The notes under the pieces: generated by a model
What the model saw: the letters and a program-made list of their open reading frames with translations, nothing else
What the model was told of the DNA's origin: nothing
Databases searched by the model: none
Translations under genes and position numbers: made by a program
In this document: positions 17,769 to 26,786 of the stretch, in pieces
Position numbering within the stretch: the first letter of the stretch is position 1
How the letters are laid out: the number at the start of each line of letters is the position of its first letter
Source: Candidatus Contubernalis alkalaceticus
GTDB lineage: Bacteria > Bacillota > Dethiobacteria > SKNC01
Direction of reading: 5' to 3'
Assembly (NCBI RefSeq): GCF_022558445.1
Contig: NZ_CP054699.1
Location: forward strand, 1,692,001 to 1,756,000
DNA: 64,000 bases

Positions 17769-18981
17769 AGGGCACCTCCAGTGCAACCTTGCGGAGTTGC
17801 TCCGTATCAATGGCCAGATAGCGCTTTGTAGTATTGGAATTTTCATGGCCAAGAATCCCTGAAATAATAGGGTAAGGCGTATTTTCCTGCAAAAGACTGT
17901 TAGCTAGGCTGTGTCGCATCGAATGCAGCCCATGCTTCCTCCCGGAATAGTCAATCTCTGCTTTGTCAAGGTAGGAGGCAATGATATACTGAAAGGTGTT
18001 CATATCACTGTAGGGTTCAAAAGGCGCACGCATTCGCACAAAAAGAAAAGGCGAGTCGCTCTTTGGCCGACTATGCCTGATGTAGTCAATTAAAGCCAAC
18101 TTTGTATTATCATACATCGGCAATATGATAGCGTTTCCTGTTTTCTGCTGTACGAATTCAATCGTATCTCTAGACCATTGAAGATGCTCCATTTTCATCA
18201 AACGGATATCACCGGCTCGGATTCCAAACTGCACCGCTAGGATCAAAATGGCATAGTCACGTTTTCCAATGCAGCTATTCCTGTCAACGAGAGATAACAG
18301 CTTCTTTCTTTCTTCAACGGAATAGGTAGAAGGAATTTGATGATTCTTTCGGGTAAATACAATGGGAAAAAGCTGGCCGCAGGATTCAGAAACCTGTCCT
18401 GATCGAAAAAGAAATGAAAGAAAATCTCTCAGTGTAAAAAGAATACCGGCTTGTGTCTGCTCTGTATAACCTTTCTCCGAGAGGCTTCTGACATAATCCA
18501 GGATGATGGACGGGTCCAGGGAAGATAATTGATTCACCTCATTTTCATGAAGATAACATAGAAAGCTAATCATATGAATGCGCTTTCCTGTAACAGTTTT
18601 CTCTGCCAGCAGTTGATCCCAGCAATAAGCCACATAATTGTCGATGTTGCTGTTAAATATTTCCGGGGCTTTAGAGCCTGGTTTTTGGTGACAGCGTCGT
18701 ATCTCAACACCGTTCCAAAGGTCATCGAGTACTTTCAAATGGCGGATGCGATTCCTCTGATGATCTTTTAATGGGCTGTTCGGGAAAATTCGATACCGGT
18801 TCTGAAGAATTTCCATGCACACTTCGAAAGAAAAGGTGGTGATGCCTAATTGCGTACATTCCTTCAATAATTGATGCCATGTTCTGTGATACTGCTCCTT
18901 AGTACTTTTACGATAGCCTTTTTCCTGCAAGGTGTGTTTCGCCTGGTCAATTAACTGTGCCAGAGAAATGGTAGAATTCAA
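17758..18981 (-). CDS. RIT tyrosine recombinase, first gene
   Basis: A 407-residue tyrosine recombinase. Catalytic parts are RAGDIRLMKMEHLQW, HGLHSMRHSLANSLLQ and GHENSNTTKRYLAID. It is the longest of the three and the promoter-proximal gene, as expected for RitA. AGGAGG lies 13 bases before the ATG. Confidence 0.9.
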   Translation of the reverse strand: MNSTISLAQLIDQAKHTLQEKGYRKSTKEQYHRTWHQLLKECTQLGITTFSFEVCMEILQNRYRIFPNSPLKDHQRNRIRHLKVLDDLWNGVEIRRCHQKPGSKAPEIFNSNIDNYVAYCWDQLLAEKTVTGKRIHMISFLCYLHENEVNQLSSLDPSIILDYVRSLSEKGYTEQTQAGILFTLRDFLSFLFRSGQVSESCGQLFPIVFTRKNHQIPSTYSVEERKKLLSLVDRNSCIGKRDYAILILAVQFGIRAGDIRLMKMEHLQWSRDTIEFVQQKTGNAIILPMYDNTKLALIDYIRHSRPKSDSPFLFVRMRAPFEPYSDMNTFQYIIASYLDKAEIDYSGRKHGLHSMRHSLANSLLQENTPYPIISGILGHENSNTTKRYLAIDTEQLRKVALEVPYER

Positions 18982-19015
18982 TCAAAGACCTCCTTTTTGA
19001 TTCTACCATAACACA

Positions 19016-19126
19016 TTATTATGCAAAGTTCGGAACAGGAAGATTGTTAAAATTAGGGGATTCCTGTTCCGAACTTCACATAACAAACAACTTTTCATAA
19101 GATGAGTTATGTAAAGCTTCGCATAA
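19016..19126 (-). repeat. RIT right inverted repeat
   Basis: Mirrors 15665-15750. It also contains its own short palindrome GATGAGTTATG / CATAACTCATC at 19101-19133, at the junction with istB. Confidence 0.7.
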
Positions 19127-19615
19127 CTCATCACAGACTATAATATCTGCTTTTAGTATTTGCTTCATAAACTTTGACAAGGTACCGTTTTTCTTTGATT
19201 CTGAAAGCTTATTCACCAACGCTGCTGTCCTAAAGAACTTAGTTTTTATGCCTTTTTTACAGGCCTCTACTCCTAAGGCGATTGATAAAAAGGTTTTTCC
19301 GGTACCAACATTGCCATACATAACAATATTGGTGTTTGTATCAATAAACTCGCAGTTCTTAAGATATTCAGGTGTTACGGCTTTTGGCAAGGTAACTTCA
19401 TCAAATTTGAAGCCTTCAAATGTCTTGATTGTGTAAAATCCAGCACTTTTGAGGAGTTTATCTTTCCTAGCCGCATCACGATGTTCCAGTTCCGATTTAA
19501 GTAATTTTAACAGGTATTCCTGATGGCTCTGGGCTTCTATTTTCTCAGACATTTCCACAATGTTTCGGCTTAATCTCAACTCTTTGCAGCAGGTGGCAAT
19601 TTCACTGGTCAGCAT
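19127..19615 (-). pseudogene. istB: istB, 5' part
   Basis: The N-terminal half of IstB, the AAA+ ATPase helper of IS21 transposition: SHQEYLLKLLKSELEHRD, Walker A MYGNVGTGKTFL and the beginning of Walker B ADIIVCDE. The reading frame then enters the RIT element and stops at 19076. Its start overlaps the istA stop. Confidence 0.88.
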
Positions 19616-21140
19616 TTTGTTCACCTGCCTCATTGAGTTTTGCGTCATAGTCAGCCAGATTGGGAGCATACAGTTTGAACTCTGGTATATTTTTTGCTAC
19701 CCTGATGGGGGCAAGTTCAATCACGTTTCCGTGTAAACGATTATGGAGGCTTACCAGACTGTCGGTATCTGTTACATCGTATTGCAGGGCGCTAGCAACT
19801 GTTTCTACAGCACAAGTAAACCCGCTTTTTTCTGTCAGTGTGGCAATTATCTGTAGGATTTTGCCTTTATCGCTTTTACTGCATTTTTCCAGATAATCAT
19901 TAATGGATTCGGGCAACATTTGGTAGATGCCAGTATATTTCAATGCTCCAGGACAACGGGACAGCTGAGTCAGGTAAGGAAGCCACTTCATGCTCTGTTG
20001 CTTGTAGTTTCCGTAAAACCGATCATGCCGGACGATTTCCCGATGGCTTTCATCCAAGGGAATTACTTTATTGGCCGTAATTTTAATTAAGACCCGGCTG
20101 TTTGCATATTTGGGGGACACGGAATATTCATAAAGGCCGTTGTTAAGATAAAATCTGCCATATCCGTTGGTTTTAACGGTTATGTATTTGCTGACATCTA
20201 GAGGTACTGCCGGCAATTCCAAAAGTGCTTGCCTATCTTCAGAATGCAGCATTTCTATAGTGCCGTCTTTTCGATAATGCTCCCGTTGGGCATCGATTTC
20301 ACATTTTTGCAGCAGCTCTTTGTTAAACTCAGCTAGGCTTTTAAACTGTGGAATTGGCACTAACATATTTCTTCGGTGGTAGCCGACTTTACCCTCAACA
20401 TTGCCTTTTTCGTGCCCAGAGTCTGCATTACAAAAGGCTGCTTCAAATCGGTAGTGTTCCATAAATCTTATAAAACCGTCAGTCAAGTTGCGCTCTCCGT
20501 TTTTCAGAATCTTGGTGACCATGGTGCTTGCATTATCAAACCAAATTCTTTGAGGAACGCCACCGACGTGTTCGAAGATGAGCATTAGTCCTTCAAAAAG
20601 GCATTCCTGGTTCTCTCCCTTAAACAATTGGCAGTAACCTTGGTTGCTGTAAGGGAAGGAAAGGTTTAGGTATTTGCCGCTGTGAATCTGGCTGTTTTCA
20701 TAAAAATCAGCGTCTCCAAAATCACCTTGTGCTTCTCCCGGGATATGCTCCAGTGGAAGGTGTCCGGATTGTTTACATTTGCCGAATATCTCTTTTTTCT
20801 TCTGAGATACATAACCGGCTACAGATCTGTAAGAGCAGTCAAATTCTTCTTTGTACTTTTCATTCAGTCTGTTAAAGACTCTCTGGGCTGTATGCCGTTG
20901 TTTGACTTTGGCTTTTTTGTCGTCTAAAAGCCATGTGTCTATATCTTCTTTGTAAGGGTCAAGTTTTGGAAACTGCGATGTTGACTTGATAGTAGGCTCC
21001 TCTTCATTCCAGTCTTCTTTTTCAAGATAAATGTTTATTGTCTTTCGATCATGCCCTGTTTCCCGTTTTATTTCGCTAACATTCTTACCTTCCTCGAAAA
21101 ATAGTTTTCTGATATACTTTACTTGGGTCATTGTAAGCAT
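19602..21140 (-). CDS. istA: IS21 transposase IstA
   Basis: A 512-residue DDE transposase: an N-terminal HTH (VKYIRKLFFEEGKNVSEIKR, GHDRKTINIYLEKED) and an rve core including GEAQGDFGDADFYE, RIWFDNASTMVTK and HEKGNVEGKVGYHRR. The start at 21140 is chosen because AGGAGGAATGG lies just upstream; the longer frame begins at 21170. It appears intact, but istB is split, so the element can probably move only with help in trans. Confidence 0.9.
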   Translation of the reverse strand: MLTMTQVKYIRKLFFEEGKNVSEIKRETGHDRKTINIYLEKEDWNEEEPTIKSTSQFPKLDPYKEDIDTWLLDDKKAKVKQRHTAQRVFNRLNEKYKEEFDCSYRSVAGYVSQKKKEIFGKCKQSGHLPLEHIPGEAQGDFGDADFYENSQIHSGKYLNLSFPYSNQGYCQLFKGENQECLFEGLMLIFEHVGGVPQRIWFDNASTMVTKILKNGERNLTDGFIRFMEHYRFEAAFCNADSGHEKGNVEGKVGYHRRNMLVPIPQFKSLAEFNKELLQKCEIDAQREHYRKDGTIEMLHSEDRQALLELPAVPLDVSKYITVKTNGYGRFYLNNGLYEYSVSPKYANSRVLIKITANKVIPLDESHREIVRHDRFYGNYKQQSMKWLPYLTQLSRCPGALKYTGIYQMLPESINDYLEKCSKSDKGKILQIIATLTEKSGFTCAVETVASALQYDVTDTDSLVSLHNRLHGNVIELAPIRVAKNIPEFKLYAPNLADYDAKLNEAGEQNADQ

Positions 21141-21291
21141 CCTCCATTCCTCCTCGTAATCTAGTTCCAATTACAAGGATATTATTTTTGGGTGGTGCCT
21201 TCAATGGCCTTTTGCAAAATTGGGGAATTTACTGTTGCAAAAGTGAGGAATTCCTTTTGCAACTTTGTCCAATTCTATTATGCAATAAATA

Positions 21292-21447
21292 ATTCAGCCG
21301 GTACTTTCTAGTAACTTCCCTGGTGTTCAACTCTAAACCTCCTTTTGGAGTTTTTCGACCTGGTCGAAAAACTCTACAAATTCTAATTTAGAGAATTGTC
21401 TCATATTACTAGGGAAGTTACCATACACCGACTTATTGGGCGCTTAC
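21292..21447 (-). repeat. IS66 left end with first codons of tnpA (displaced by IS21)
   Basis: This is the continuation of the IS66 copy cut by IS21: the first 14 codons of tnpA (TTG start at 21330), its AAAGGAGG ribosome binding site, and the element end GTAAGCGCCC at 21447. From 21300 it repeats 22459-22606 over 148 bp. An internal palindrome GAGTTTTTCGACC / GGTCGAAAAACTC lies upstream of tnpA. Confidence 0.85.
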
Positions 21448-21690
21448 TTTCTTTCTTCGATAACCCTGCACTTCCTTAAGGTCAGGTTCTGGGGCCTTCG
21501 GATTCGCTTCTATTTCTGCCTCATCAAAAAGAGACATCTGTCCCGTGGGTAGGGACGATGTCTTCTCAGAGCTTTTCCCGAAAAGTTTACGTGTCAGATA
21601 CTCGACTGTATCGTGGAGCTTTTTGTTTTCCTGCTCCAGTTGGGATATACGGTTTTCTAATTTTTCTAACAACTGCTCGGATGCGCTCAT
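21448..21690 (-). pseudogene. tnpC: IS66 tnpC, 5' fragment
   Basis: Encodes only the first 81 residues of TnpC (to EVQGYRRKK), identical to the start of the 14347 copy. It is broken exactly at the GTAAGCG end of the other IS66, so one IS66 inserted here into another one's tnpC. The open frame continues a few codons into the neighbouring IS end. Confidence 0.88.
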
Positions 21691-21786
21691 AAATGATGGT
21701 TTCCTTTGGTATTTTTACTATATTTAGTATAGCATAAAAACGTCCAGAAAGCCAGTGTTTATGGGCATTCTTAGCACTTTTTTTAG

Positions 21787-22143
21787 TTAAAAACCACCCT
21801 CTATCTTAACTTTTTTTACGGCCTTTGGTTGGTCAATGGAAAGTCCCTCCAAGAGCCACCGAAGCTCCTGATTTGTAATAGAACGAACTGCTTCGGCGTT
21901 CATTGGCCACTGGAACTTTCCGTTTTCTAATCGCTTGTACAGGAGCACGAATCCATCTTCTTCCCAGTAGAGTGCTTTGATTCGATCGCGGCGCCGGCCA
22001 CAGAAGAGAAACAAACTGTTCTGAAAGGGATTTAACTGAAAGTTTTGTTGGACGATAGCAGCAAGTCCATCAATTGCCTTTCTCATGTCAGTATAACCAC
22101 AAGCAATATATATTTTCTCGGCTTTGGAGATATCACCGAACAT
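21787..22143 (-). CDS. tnpB: IS66 accessory protein TnpB, second copy
   Basis: A 118-residue protein identical to that encoded at 14444-14800, including CGYTDMRKAIDGL and FCGRRRDRIKALYW. The start overlaps the stop of tnpA. Confidence 0.93.
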   Translation of the reverse strand: MFGDISKAEKIYIACGYTDMRKAIDGLAAIVQQNFQLNPFQNSLFLFCGRRRDRIKALYWEEDGFVLLYKRLENGKFQWPMNAEAVRSITNQELRWLLEGLSIDQPKAVKKVKIEGGF

Positions 22144-22489
22144 TTTGTAGTGCCCTTAAGGTATTTTCGATTAACGTCGTGGATGCATTGTTGCGAAGCT
22201 CCAATGTAACAGAACCAAACCGCAGAATAATTTGTGAAGTCGACTCTGAAACTGGACCGTCTGCATTTGCTGGAATGTTTACTGGTACGATTGAACTATT
22301 TTCTTCAAGAGATGGGATGGCTTCGCATGCCGCCTCACGTACTTTCCGCAACCAATAGTAGTAAGTTTTTGGGTTGATGTCATGGTCAGCGCACCATACC
22401 TTGACGGTTTGTCCACTACTGCGACATTCGCGGATAATTTGAGTCCATTGATTCAGCCGGTACTTTCTAGTAACTTCCCTGGTGTTCAA
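22133..22489 (-). CDS. tnpA: IS66 TnpA, intact copy
   Basis: A 118-residue protein with a TTG start behind AAAGGAGG. It begins MNTREVTRKYRLNQWTQI and carries the HTH-like WCADHDINPKTYYYWLRK region. It is the complete version of the gene truncated at 15115. Confidence 0.9.
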   Translation of the reverse strand: MNTREVTRKYRLNQWTQIIRECRSSGQTVKVWCADHDINPKTYYYWLRKVREAACEAIPSLEENSSIVPVNIPANADGPVSESTSQIILRFGSVTLELRNNASTTLIENTLRALQNVR

Positions 22490-22606
22490 CTCTAAACCTC
22501 CTTTTGGAGTTTTTCGACCTGGTCGAAAAACTCTACAAATTCTAATTTAGAGAATTGTCTCATATTACTAGGGAAGTTACCATACACCGACTTATTGGGC
22601 GCTTAC
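22459..22606 (-). repeat. IS66 left end, second copy of 148-bp repeat
   Basis: Contains the tnpA start, its ribosome binding site, the GAGTTTTTCGACC palindrome and the terminal GTAAGCGCCCAATAAGTC. GAAGATTT follows at 22607. Confidence 0.85.
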
Positions 22607-22873
22607 GAAGATTTTTATGTATTGATTAAAAGACAGAACTTTTTACTATATTCTCTTATCCAGTGTCCACTAATATGGGAGCAGTCCCCCAGACCCCTTC
22701 TGGGAGGAGCTGGTACACCGTTAGGTTTCCGGTTACTTCCGAGCAAAGAAAGATTAGATATAATTCATTATTTAAAGGCATTAAACAACTCTTAAGAAAG
22801 TTGCAATTTGATTACTATATAGCCCCACCGCCTCTCGCGGGAAAGCTCGTGTTATCCGAGGTGGCCAGTAATA

Positions 22874-23449
22874 TTAACCGACCTGCCTTATCCAATCTCT
22901 TATTGAGGTACCAATACGTTCAATATCTTGATTACCGAGTTCGCCACTATGCATAATTACATTGCGGGAGCGCTCCAAGGTATTGATTATTTGTCTTACC
23001 CAATCTTGAGAGTGTAAATAATCCTCAAACAAAGCCCAATTTTGACTAATTACTGATGCTAAGTCTCCAAATTCAGTATAGTTAATAAGGTTGTCCCCTC
23101 TAGGGGTATGCCACTTAATTTTATTTTCTTCTAATTTTCTAGCTTCGGCTTTATTTCTAATTTTTTCTGAAACCGCTTGTTCCCACCAACTTTCACCATA
23201 CTCTTCAATAAGTCTTTTCGACACAAATTCTCGCACAGAATTCTCAAAAGCTGCAATTGCTGTATATACTGTTGCCATCTTTCTTGCACCTACAACATAG
23301 TTTTCATCTAACAAATCAATAGATAATCTTGCTGCAATTTCTTGTTCTAGTATAACTGATAAAGGATACTTATTTCGTTTATCAGTTCTATCTAAAGCCT
23401 CTTCTGTTAGAAGGCCTCTAAACACATAAGAATAAATTTGATTAGGCAT
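22874..23449 (-). CDS. Swt1-type HEPN protein, third gene of putative defence operon
   Basis: A 191-residue, mostly helical protein. Near the C-terminus it has RSRNVIMHSGEL, the R-x(4-6)-H motif of HEPN RNases, preceded by an acidic/aromatic FEDYLHSQDWV region typical of Swt1-like HEPN domains. Upstream is the conserved helix AIAAFENSVREFVSKRLIEE. HEPN proteins commonly cut RNA in abortive-infection and toxin systems. AGGTGG precedes the ATG. It lies 16 bases after the DUF5343 gene in the same orientation and is the last gene of the operon. Confidence 0.78.
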   Translation of the reverse strand: MPNQIYSYVFRGLLTEEALDRTDKRNKYPLSVILEQEIAARLSIDLLDENYVVGARKMATVYTAIAAFENSVREFVSKRLIEEYGESWWEQAVSEKIRNKAEARKLEENKIKWHTPRGDNLINYTEFGDLASVISQNWALFEDYLHSQDWVRQIINTLERSRNVIMHSGELGNQDIERIGTSIRDWIRQVG

Positions 23450-23465
23450 TTTTTATCGCCACCTT

Positions 23466-24155
23466 TTATAATAAGTGTTCTTTTAAGCTTCTAAAAATTG
23501 CATCATAAACAGCAGGATCTCTGGTTTCAGGAAGATGAATCTGAATATTATAATGAAGTTCTCTAAGACATGAACTATCCTTTTCTACTTTATTTTTAAC
23601 TATTTCTTTTGTACCAATAATTTTTTCCTCTCCTAAGTCTTTCTTCTTAGAATCTATTTTTTCTCCTTCTCTCTTTTCCGGCAGTTTACTCCAGTCAGCA
23701 TAATCACATAATGCTTTAAATGTATTAGCCATTAAGTGAATTACTTTTTCAGTTTTTTGTCCCTGCGTTAGTGTTTTAAGTTTGTTTTTTACCTCTTCTA
23801 TTGACATATTATAAGCATTATTGTTTATCATAAATAAGTCTTCATAAGCTTCTTTAATAGCTTCGGCCATTATAATTCCAGACTGGCTTTGATCAAGAAA
23901 GTCATAATACCTTTGTGTTGGAGCAGAGGCTTCATCTAAAAATCCTAGCCCCTTCATAACCGCAATATATAATCTGTCATTTGAACTTGTAAACCCCAAC
24001 TGACTTAACAAACTGTTAGTAAATCTCTCAGGTGCTCTCGCTGATAAAATCGCATTAAAAAACTCATTGATGTTCTTAGTTGTCATTAAGTACGCATTTG
24101 TTAAAGACATTATATTCCCCTCCCAATATTTATTTTTTTCTATTTTTTTCGCCAT
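23466..24155 (-). CDS. DUF5343 protein, second gene of putative defence operon
   Basis: A 229-residue protein whose first 160 residues fit DUF5343: LTTKNINEFFNAILSARAPE, FTNSLLSQLGFTSSNDRLYI, then LGFLDEASAPTQRYYDFLD, winged-helix-like. The C-terminal part has a charged linker (GEKIDSKKKDLGEE) and a short LHYNIQIHLPETRDPAVYDA tail that ends in FRSLKEHLL. It may bind DNA or link the helicase and the HEPN effector. No catalytic motif is visible. Confidence 0.75.
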   Translation of the reverse strand: MAKKIEKNKYWEGNIMSLTNAYLMTTKNINEFFNAILSARAPERFTNSLLSQLGFTSSNDRLYIAVMKGLGFLDEASAPTQRYYDFLDQSQSGIIMAEAIKEAYEDLFMINNNAYNMSIEEVKNKLKTLTQGQKTEKVIHLMANTFKALCDYADWSKLPEKREGEKIDSKKKDLGEEKIIGTKEIVKNKVEKDSSCLRELHYNIQIHLPETRDPAVYDAIFRSLKEHLL

Positions 24156-24256
24156 TTCGGATAACGTCCTGTGAATTCCCTAAGTCTGGTTATTACATTC
24201 ATCTACTCTGAGATTTTGGAAATTCACTGTGAAGTTATCAGTTCTCCAAAGGATAG

Positions 24257-26770
24257 CTAAATTCTAGGAATTTCTGAATACGATCCTAACAAATCATCCA
24301 CCGTTAATCGATGTAATGTTAGATATTCCTGAACTTTTTTATCGGGAATATCCATTAAATCTAGATTCTTAAACTCCATAAAGAAATTATTTACATTGGT
24401 AGTAAGGCGCTTCAAGTTGCCCTCCCTAATAATTTCCACATTAAGATTGAATCCCGCAGCATGACTTACTTTTTTGGTTGGAATAATCATTAATCTTTTA
24501 ACTTGAGCGTCTCCATAAGTCTTAGAGAACCAAGCACAAGCATTATTCATTTGACCCGTTTCATCTTTATTTATTTCCTTTCGACTAGTGCTAACTTTGC
24601 TTTTGCATTCGATTAATAAGTACTCATTATCTCGAACTTTCCATAAATTATCGGGGCCTTCATTCCATTCTCTATCAGGTCGTTGACTAACAAAACCTAA
24701 AGCTTTTGCTAAATCATCGATTGCTTTTTCGAAACGTTCTGCATCGACACCAAATCTAAGAAGACTAAGTATACTATCTATTTGAATTTGTAGCTGTTCA
24801 AAATTTTCAAAACTTTGAATCCATAAGATAATATTCTCAATTCTTCTAAGACTAACTGAAGGAATCTTTGTAATTGACATACCTTCTTTTGGTTTAAAGA
24901 GATAAATGTTATTCTTATGAGCAGAGATTTGATATACATTTGCTTGACTTTTCGATGCTGAATAAGTATATCTCGCCATTTCTTGTAGATACCAGCCCTT
25001 TTCTTCATCAGTTGTAATATGCATGTCTATAAGGTTCTGAATTGTTTTACAAGCTTCAGTACTATTTCCTTGCGCATATTCTCTTTCCGCTTTTTTCTCA
25101 GCCTCAAATATCTCTAAAATCCTATTGGAACTTTTACTTTGAACCATATTATCCATATTTTCGGTATAAAATTCTTTCCAACCATCGTCTCTCATTAAAC
25201 AGTGATTAACTAAGTTCTTCAATGCCATGTTGGGAGAAATCTCATTTTTTATATCATCTTTAGCAAAGGCAGCTATTTGGAGACCTATTTCAACTTGAGT
25301 ATTTGTCTGTTGAGAAAAGTGTTTTCTTGTTTCTTTGCTTCTTATAGTTTTGATGAGTTCTGTCCCTATTAATAGGATTACACAGTAATCTTTCTCTCCT
25401 CTTACTCCTCTACCAAGACCTTGCTCAATAATTTGTGCTTGCTTTATAGCAATAATTTCGCTTTTACTACGACATAACTCCATATATCTATCTTCAAGAG
25501 CTTCCGAAAAAGGTTTTGAATCAATAACCAATATCCTACAGCAATGATCAGGAAGATCTATACCATCATACCTATTAACGATTACGAGTGTTTTTTCAAA
25601 ATCTTTATTTTTAAGTCTCTCTATTTCTTGATATATAGATGTTTTATCTGCTACTACACTTCCATATTTCTCCCAATCCGATGTTCCTTTGAAACTAGGG
25701 ACTAAAGCGACAATACCAAACTTTGCCTTACTTTTTGGTTTTGCTAAGAGATTAACAATTTCAGACCTCTCGAGAGATGAATCTATTAAAGAAGGAATTA
25801 ATATCATTTTTTCTCCGGACCATTTTTCGTCCTTAATACAAAGTGGGTTTGAAACTGTTTTTGCATCTAATCCTAAGCCTTTAATAAAGAAAGAATCATC
25901 ATTTACTGTTGCCGACATGAAAATTCTGTGCTGAGCATGCCAATATGATCCAAATATCCCTAGTGGTAGGGCATAAGGAGAGATATCTAAGTTTTGTCCA
26001 GAAATAATGCACCTACACTCTCTAAGAATATCTTTAATCAATGGCCATACGAATCTAATTTCTGGGATGCTACGATTAGCTGATAATATTTTGGCCACTT
26101 CGGCAACTTTATCTTGCCAATCCCAGTATGGTACACTTAAAAATGCATCATATTCATTGTTCTTAATATCTGCATACGACCCTACTCCCTGCTTCTCTAA
26201 CTCAGGTCCGAATAGCGTTAATATATCTTGATACGCCTGTATATTCTTTTTTAACGAGATAGTAAAGGTATCTTTAATATAGCCTATACATGCATGGGCA
26301 TCATCCATTAAGATTGTAGATATTGTTATAGATTTTGCTCCAAGTCTAAATTTTGTCTCACCATTGAATAACTTTTTAACTGTAGTTATTAAAATTGCTT
26401 TCCCATCAATAAAGTCATCAGGCAATTCTTTATCTATCACTGTATAATTGATACCAAAACTTTCGGCTTGCTTACAAGTTTGTTCTACAAGGTAATTATC
26501 CGGACATAAGTAAATCGCTGGACCCGTTTCCTGATTTATTCGAGATTGTAGAATTAGTAAACCAATTAATGTTTTTCCCTGTCCAGTATGTAGTTTGAGT
26601 ATTACGTCTCTTTGTTGTATAAAGTCAGCATACCATTGCTGCAATATTTGCTCTTGCACAGGCCTTAGTGGACCTTTATCACTCGCCCTGTCCAGAGTCT
26701 CATAAATTTCACATGGATGAATAGTTCTTGCAATTTCTCTTTTCCCTAATCTTTTCTTGAAATCTACCAT
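24257..26770 (-). CDS. SF2 helicase with C-terminal nuclease motif, first gene of putative defence operon
   Basis: An 837-residue protein. Motif I is LHTGQGKTLIG (about residues 60-70), motif II is LMDDAHA (154-160), and motif VI is IIEQGLGRGVRGE. The linker region is helical. Near residue 720, GPDNLWKV followed by YLLIECKSKV resembles a PD-(D/E)xK nuclease core. This suggests a translocase that senses DNA and cuts it. The start at 26770 has GAGGGAG upstream, and the gene heads a same-strand operon with DUF5343 and HEPN genes. Defence against phage or plasmids is the likely role by analogy only. Confidence 0.85.
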   Translation of the reverse strand: MVDFKKRLGKREIARTIHPCEIYETLDRASDKGPLRPVQEQILQQWYADFIQQRDVILKLHTGQGKTLIGLLILQSRINQETGPAIYLCPDNYLVEQTCKQAESFGINYTVIDKELPDDFIDGKAILITTVKKLFNGETKFRLGAKSITISTILMDDAHACIGYIKDTFTISLKKNIQAYQDILTLFGPELEKQGVGSYADIKNNEYDAFLSVPYWDWQDKVAEVAKILSANRSIPEIRFVWPLIKDILRECRCIISGQNLDISPYALPLGIFGSYWHAQHRIFMSATVNDDSFFIKGLGLDAKTVSNPLCIKDEKWSGEKMILIPSLIDSSLERSEIVNLLAKPKSKAKFGIVALVPSFKGTSDWEKYGSVVADKTSIYQEIERLKNKDFEKTLVIVNRYDGIDLPDHCCRILVIDSKPFSEALEDRYMELCRSKSEIIAIKQAQIIEQGLGRGVRGEKDYCVILLIGTELIKTIRSKETRKHFSQQTNTQVEIGLQIAAFAKDDIKNEISPNMALKNLVNHCLMRDDGWKEFYTENMDNMVQSKSSNRILEIFEAEKKAEREYAQGNSTEACKTIQNLIDMHITTDEEKGWYLQEMARYTYSASKSQANVYQISAHKNNIYLFKPKEGMSITKIPSVSLRRIENIILWIQSFENFEQLQIQIDSILSLLRFGVDAERFEKAIDDLAKALGFVSQRPDREWNEGPDNLWKVRDNEYLLIECKSKVSTSRKEINKDETGQMNNACAWFSKTYGDAQVKRLMIIPTKKVSHAAGFNLNVEIIREGNLKRLTTNVNNFFMEFKNLDLMDIPDKKVQEYLTLHRLTVDDLLGSYSEIPRI

Positions 26771-26786
26771 TTAAAACAACTCCCTC

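Larger units (their letters stand above)
15665..19126 (-). mobile_element. RIT element (recombinases in trio) inserted in istB
   Basis: Three overlapping tyrosine recombinase genes in one orientation are bounded by inverted repeats of about 85-110 bp (15665-15750 and 19016-19126). The arms contain TTATGAAAAGTTGTTTGTTA and paired GTTCGGAACAGGA motifs. CTCATC flanks both sides (15659-15664 and 19127-19132). The right arm has about 25 extra bases. This architecture is that of RIT elements. The split of istB between its two halves shows that it moved as a unit. Confidence 0.83.
15116..21291 (-). mobile_element. IS21-family element inserted in IS66 tnpA
   Basis: ATTCAGCC occurs at 15108-15115 and again at 21292-21299, an 8-bp target duplication. 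The ends hold the repeated motif CCTCACTTTTGCAA in inverted orientation (15140s and 21230-21260), as in IS21 elements. It encodes istA intact and istB split by a recombinase trio. Removing the element restores tnpA exactly. Confidence 0.87.
11278..22606 (-). mobile_element. composite nested IS66 element
   Basis: The outer ends are GTAAGCGTCTAATAAGTC at 11278 and its inverted counterpart ending at 22606 (inward GTAAGCGCCCAATAAGTC). GAAGATTT occurs just outside both ends (11270-11277 and 22607-22614), the 8-bp duplication expected for IS66. Inside are two sets of tnpA/tnpB, one nearly complete tnpC plus a tnpC 5' fragment, an extra internal IS66 end at 21447, an IS3 element, an IS21 element and, inside that, a recombinase trio. 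One IS66 evidently inserted into another and recombination then removed one right end. Confidence 0.85.

Noticed and set aside
22595-22956. Two + strand open frames after the IS66 end
   Set aside because: They overlap the IS66 end and the HEPN gene's 3' end and show no family or ribosome binding site.
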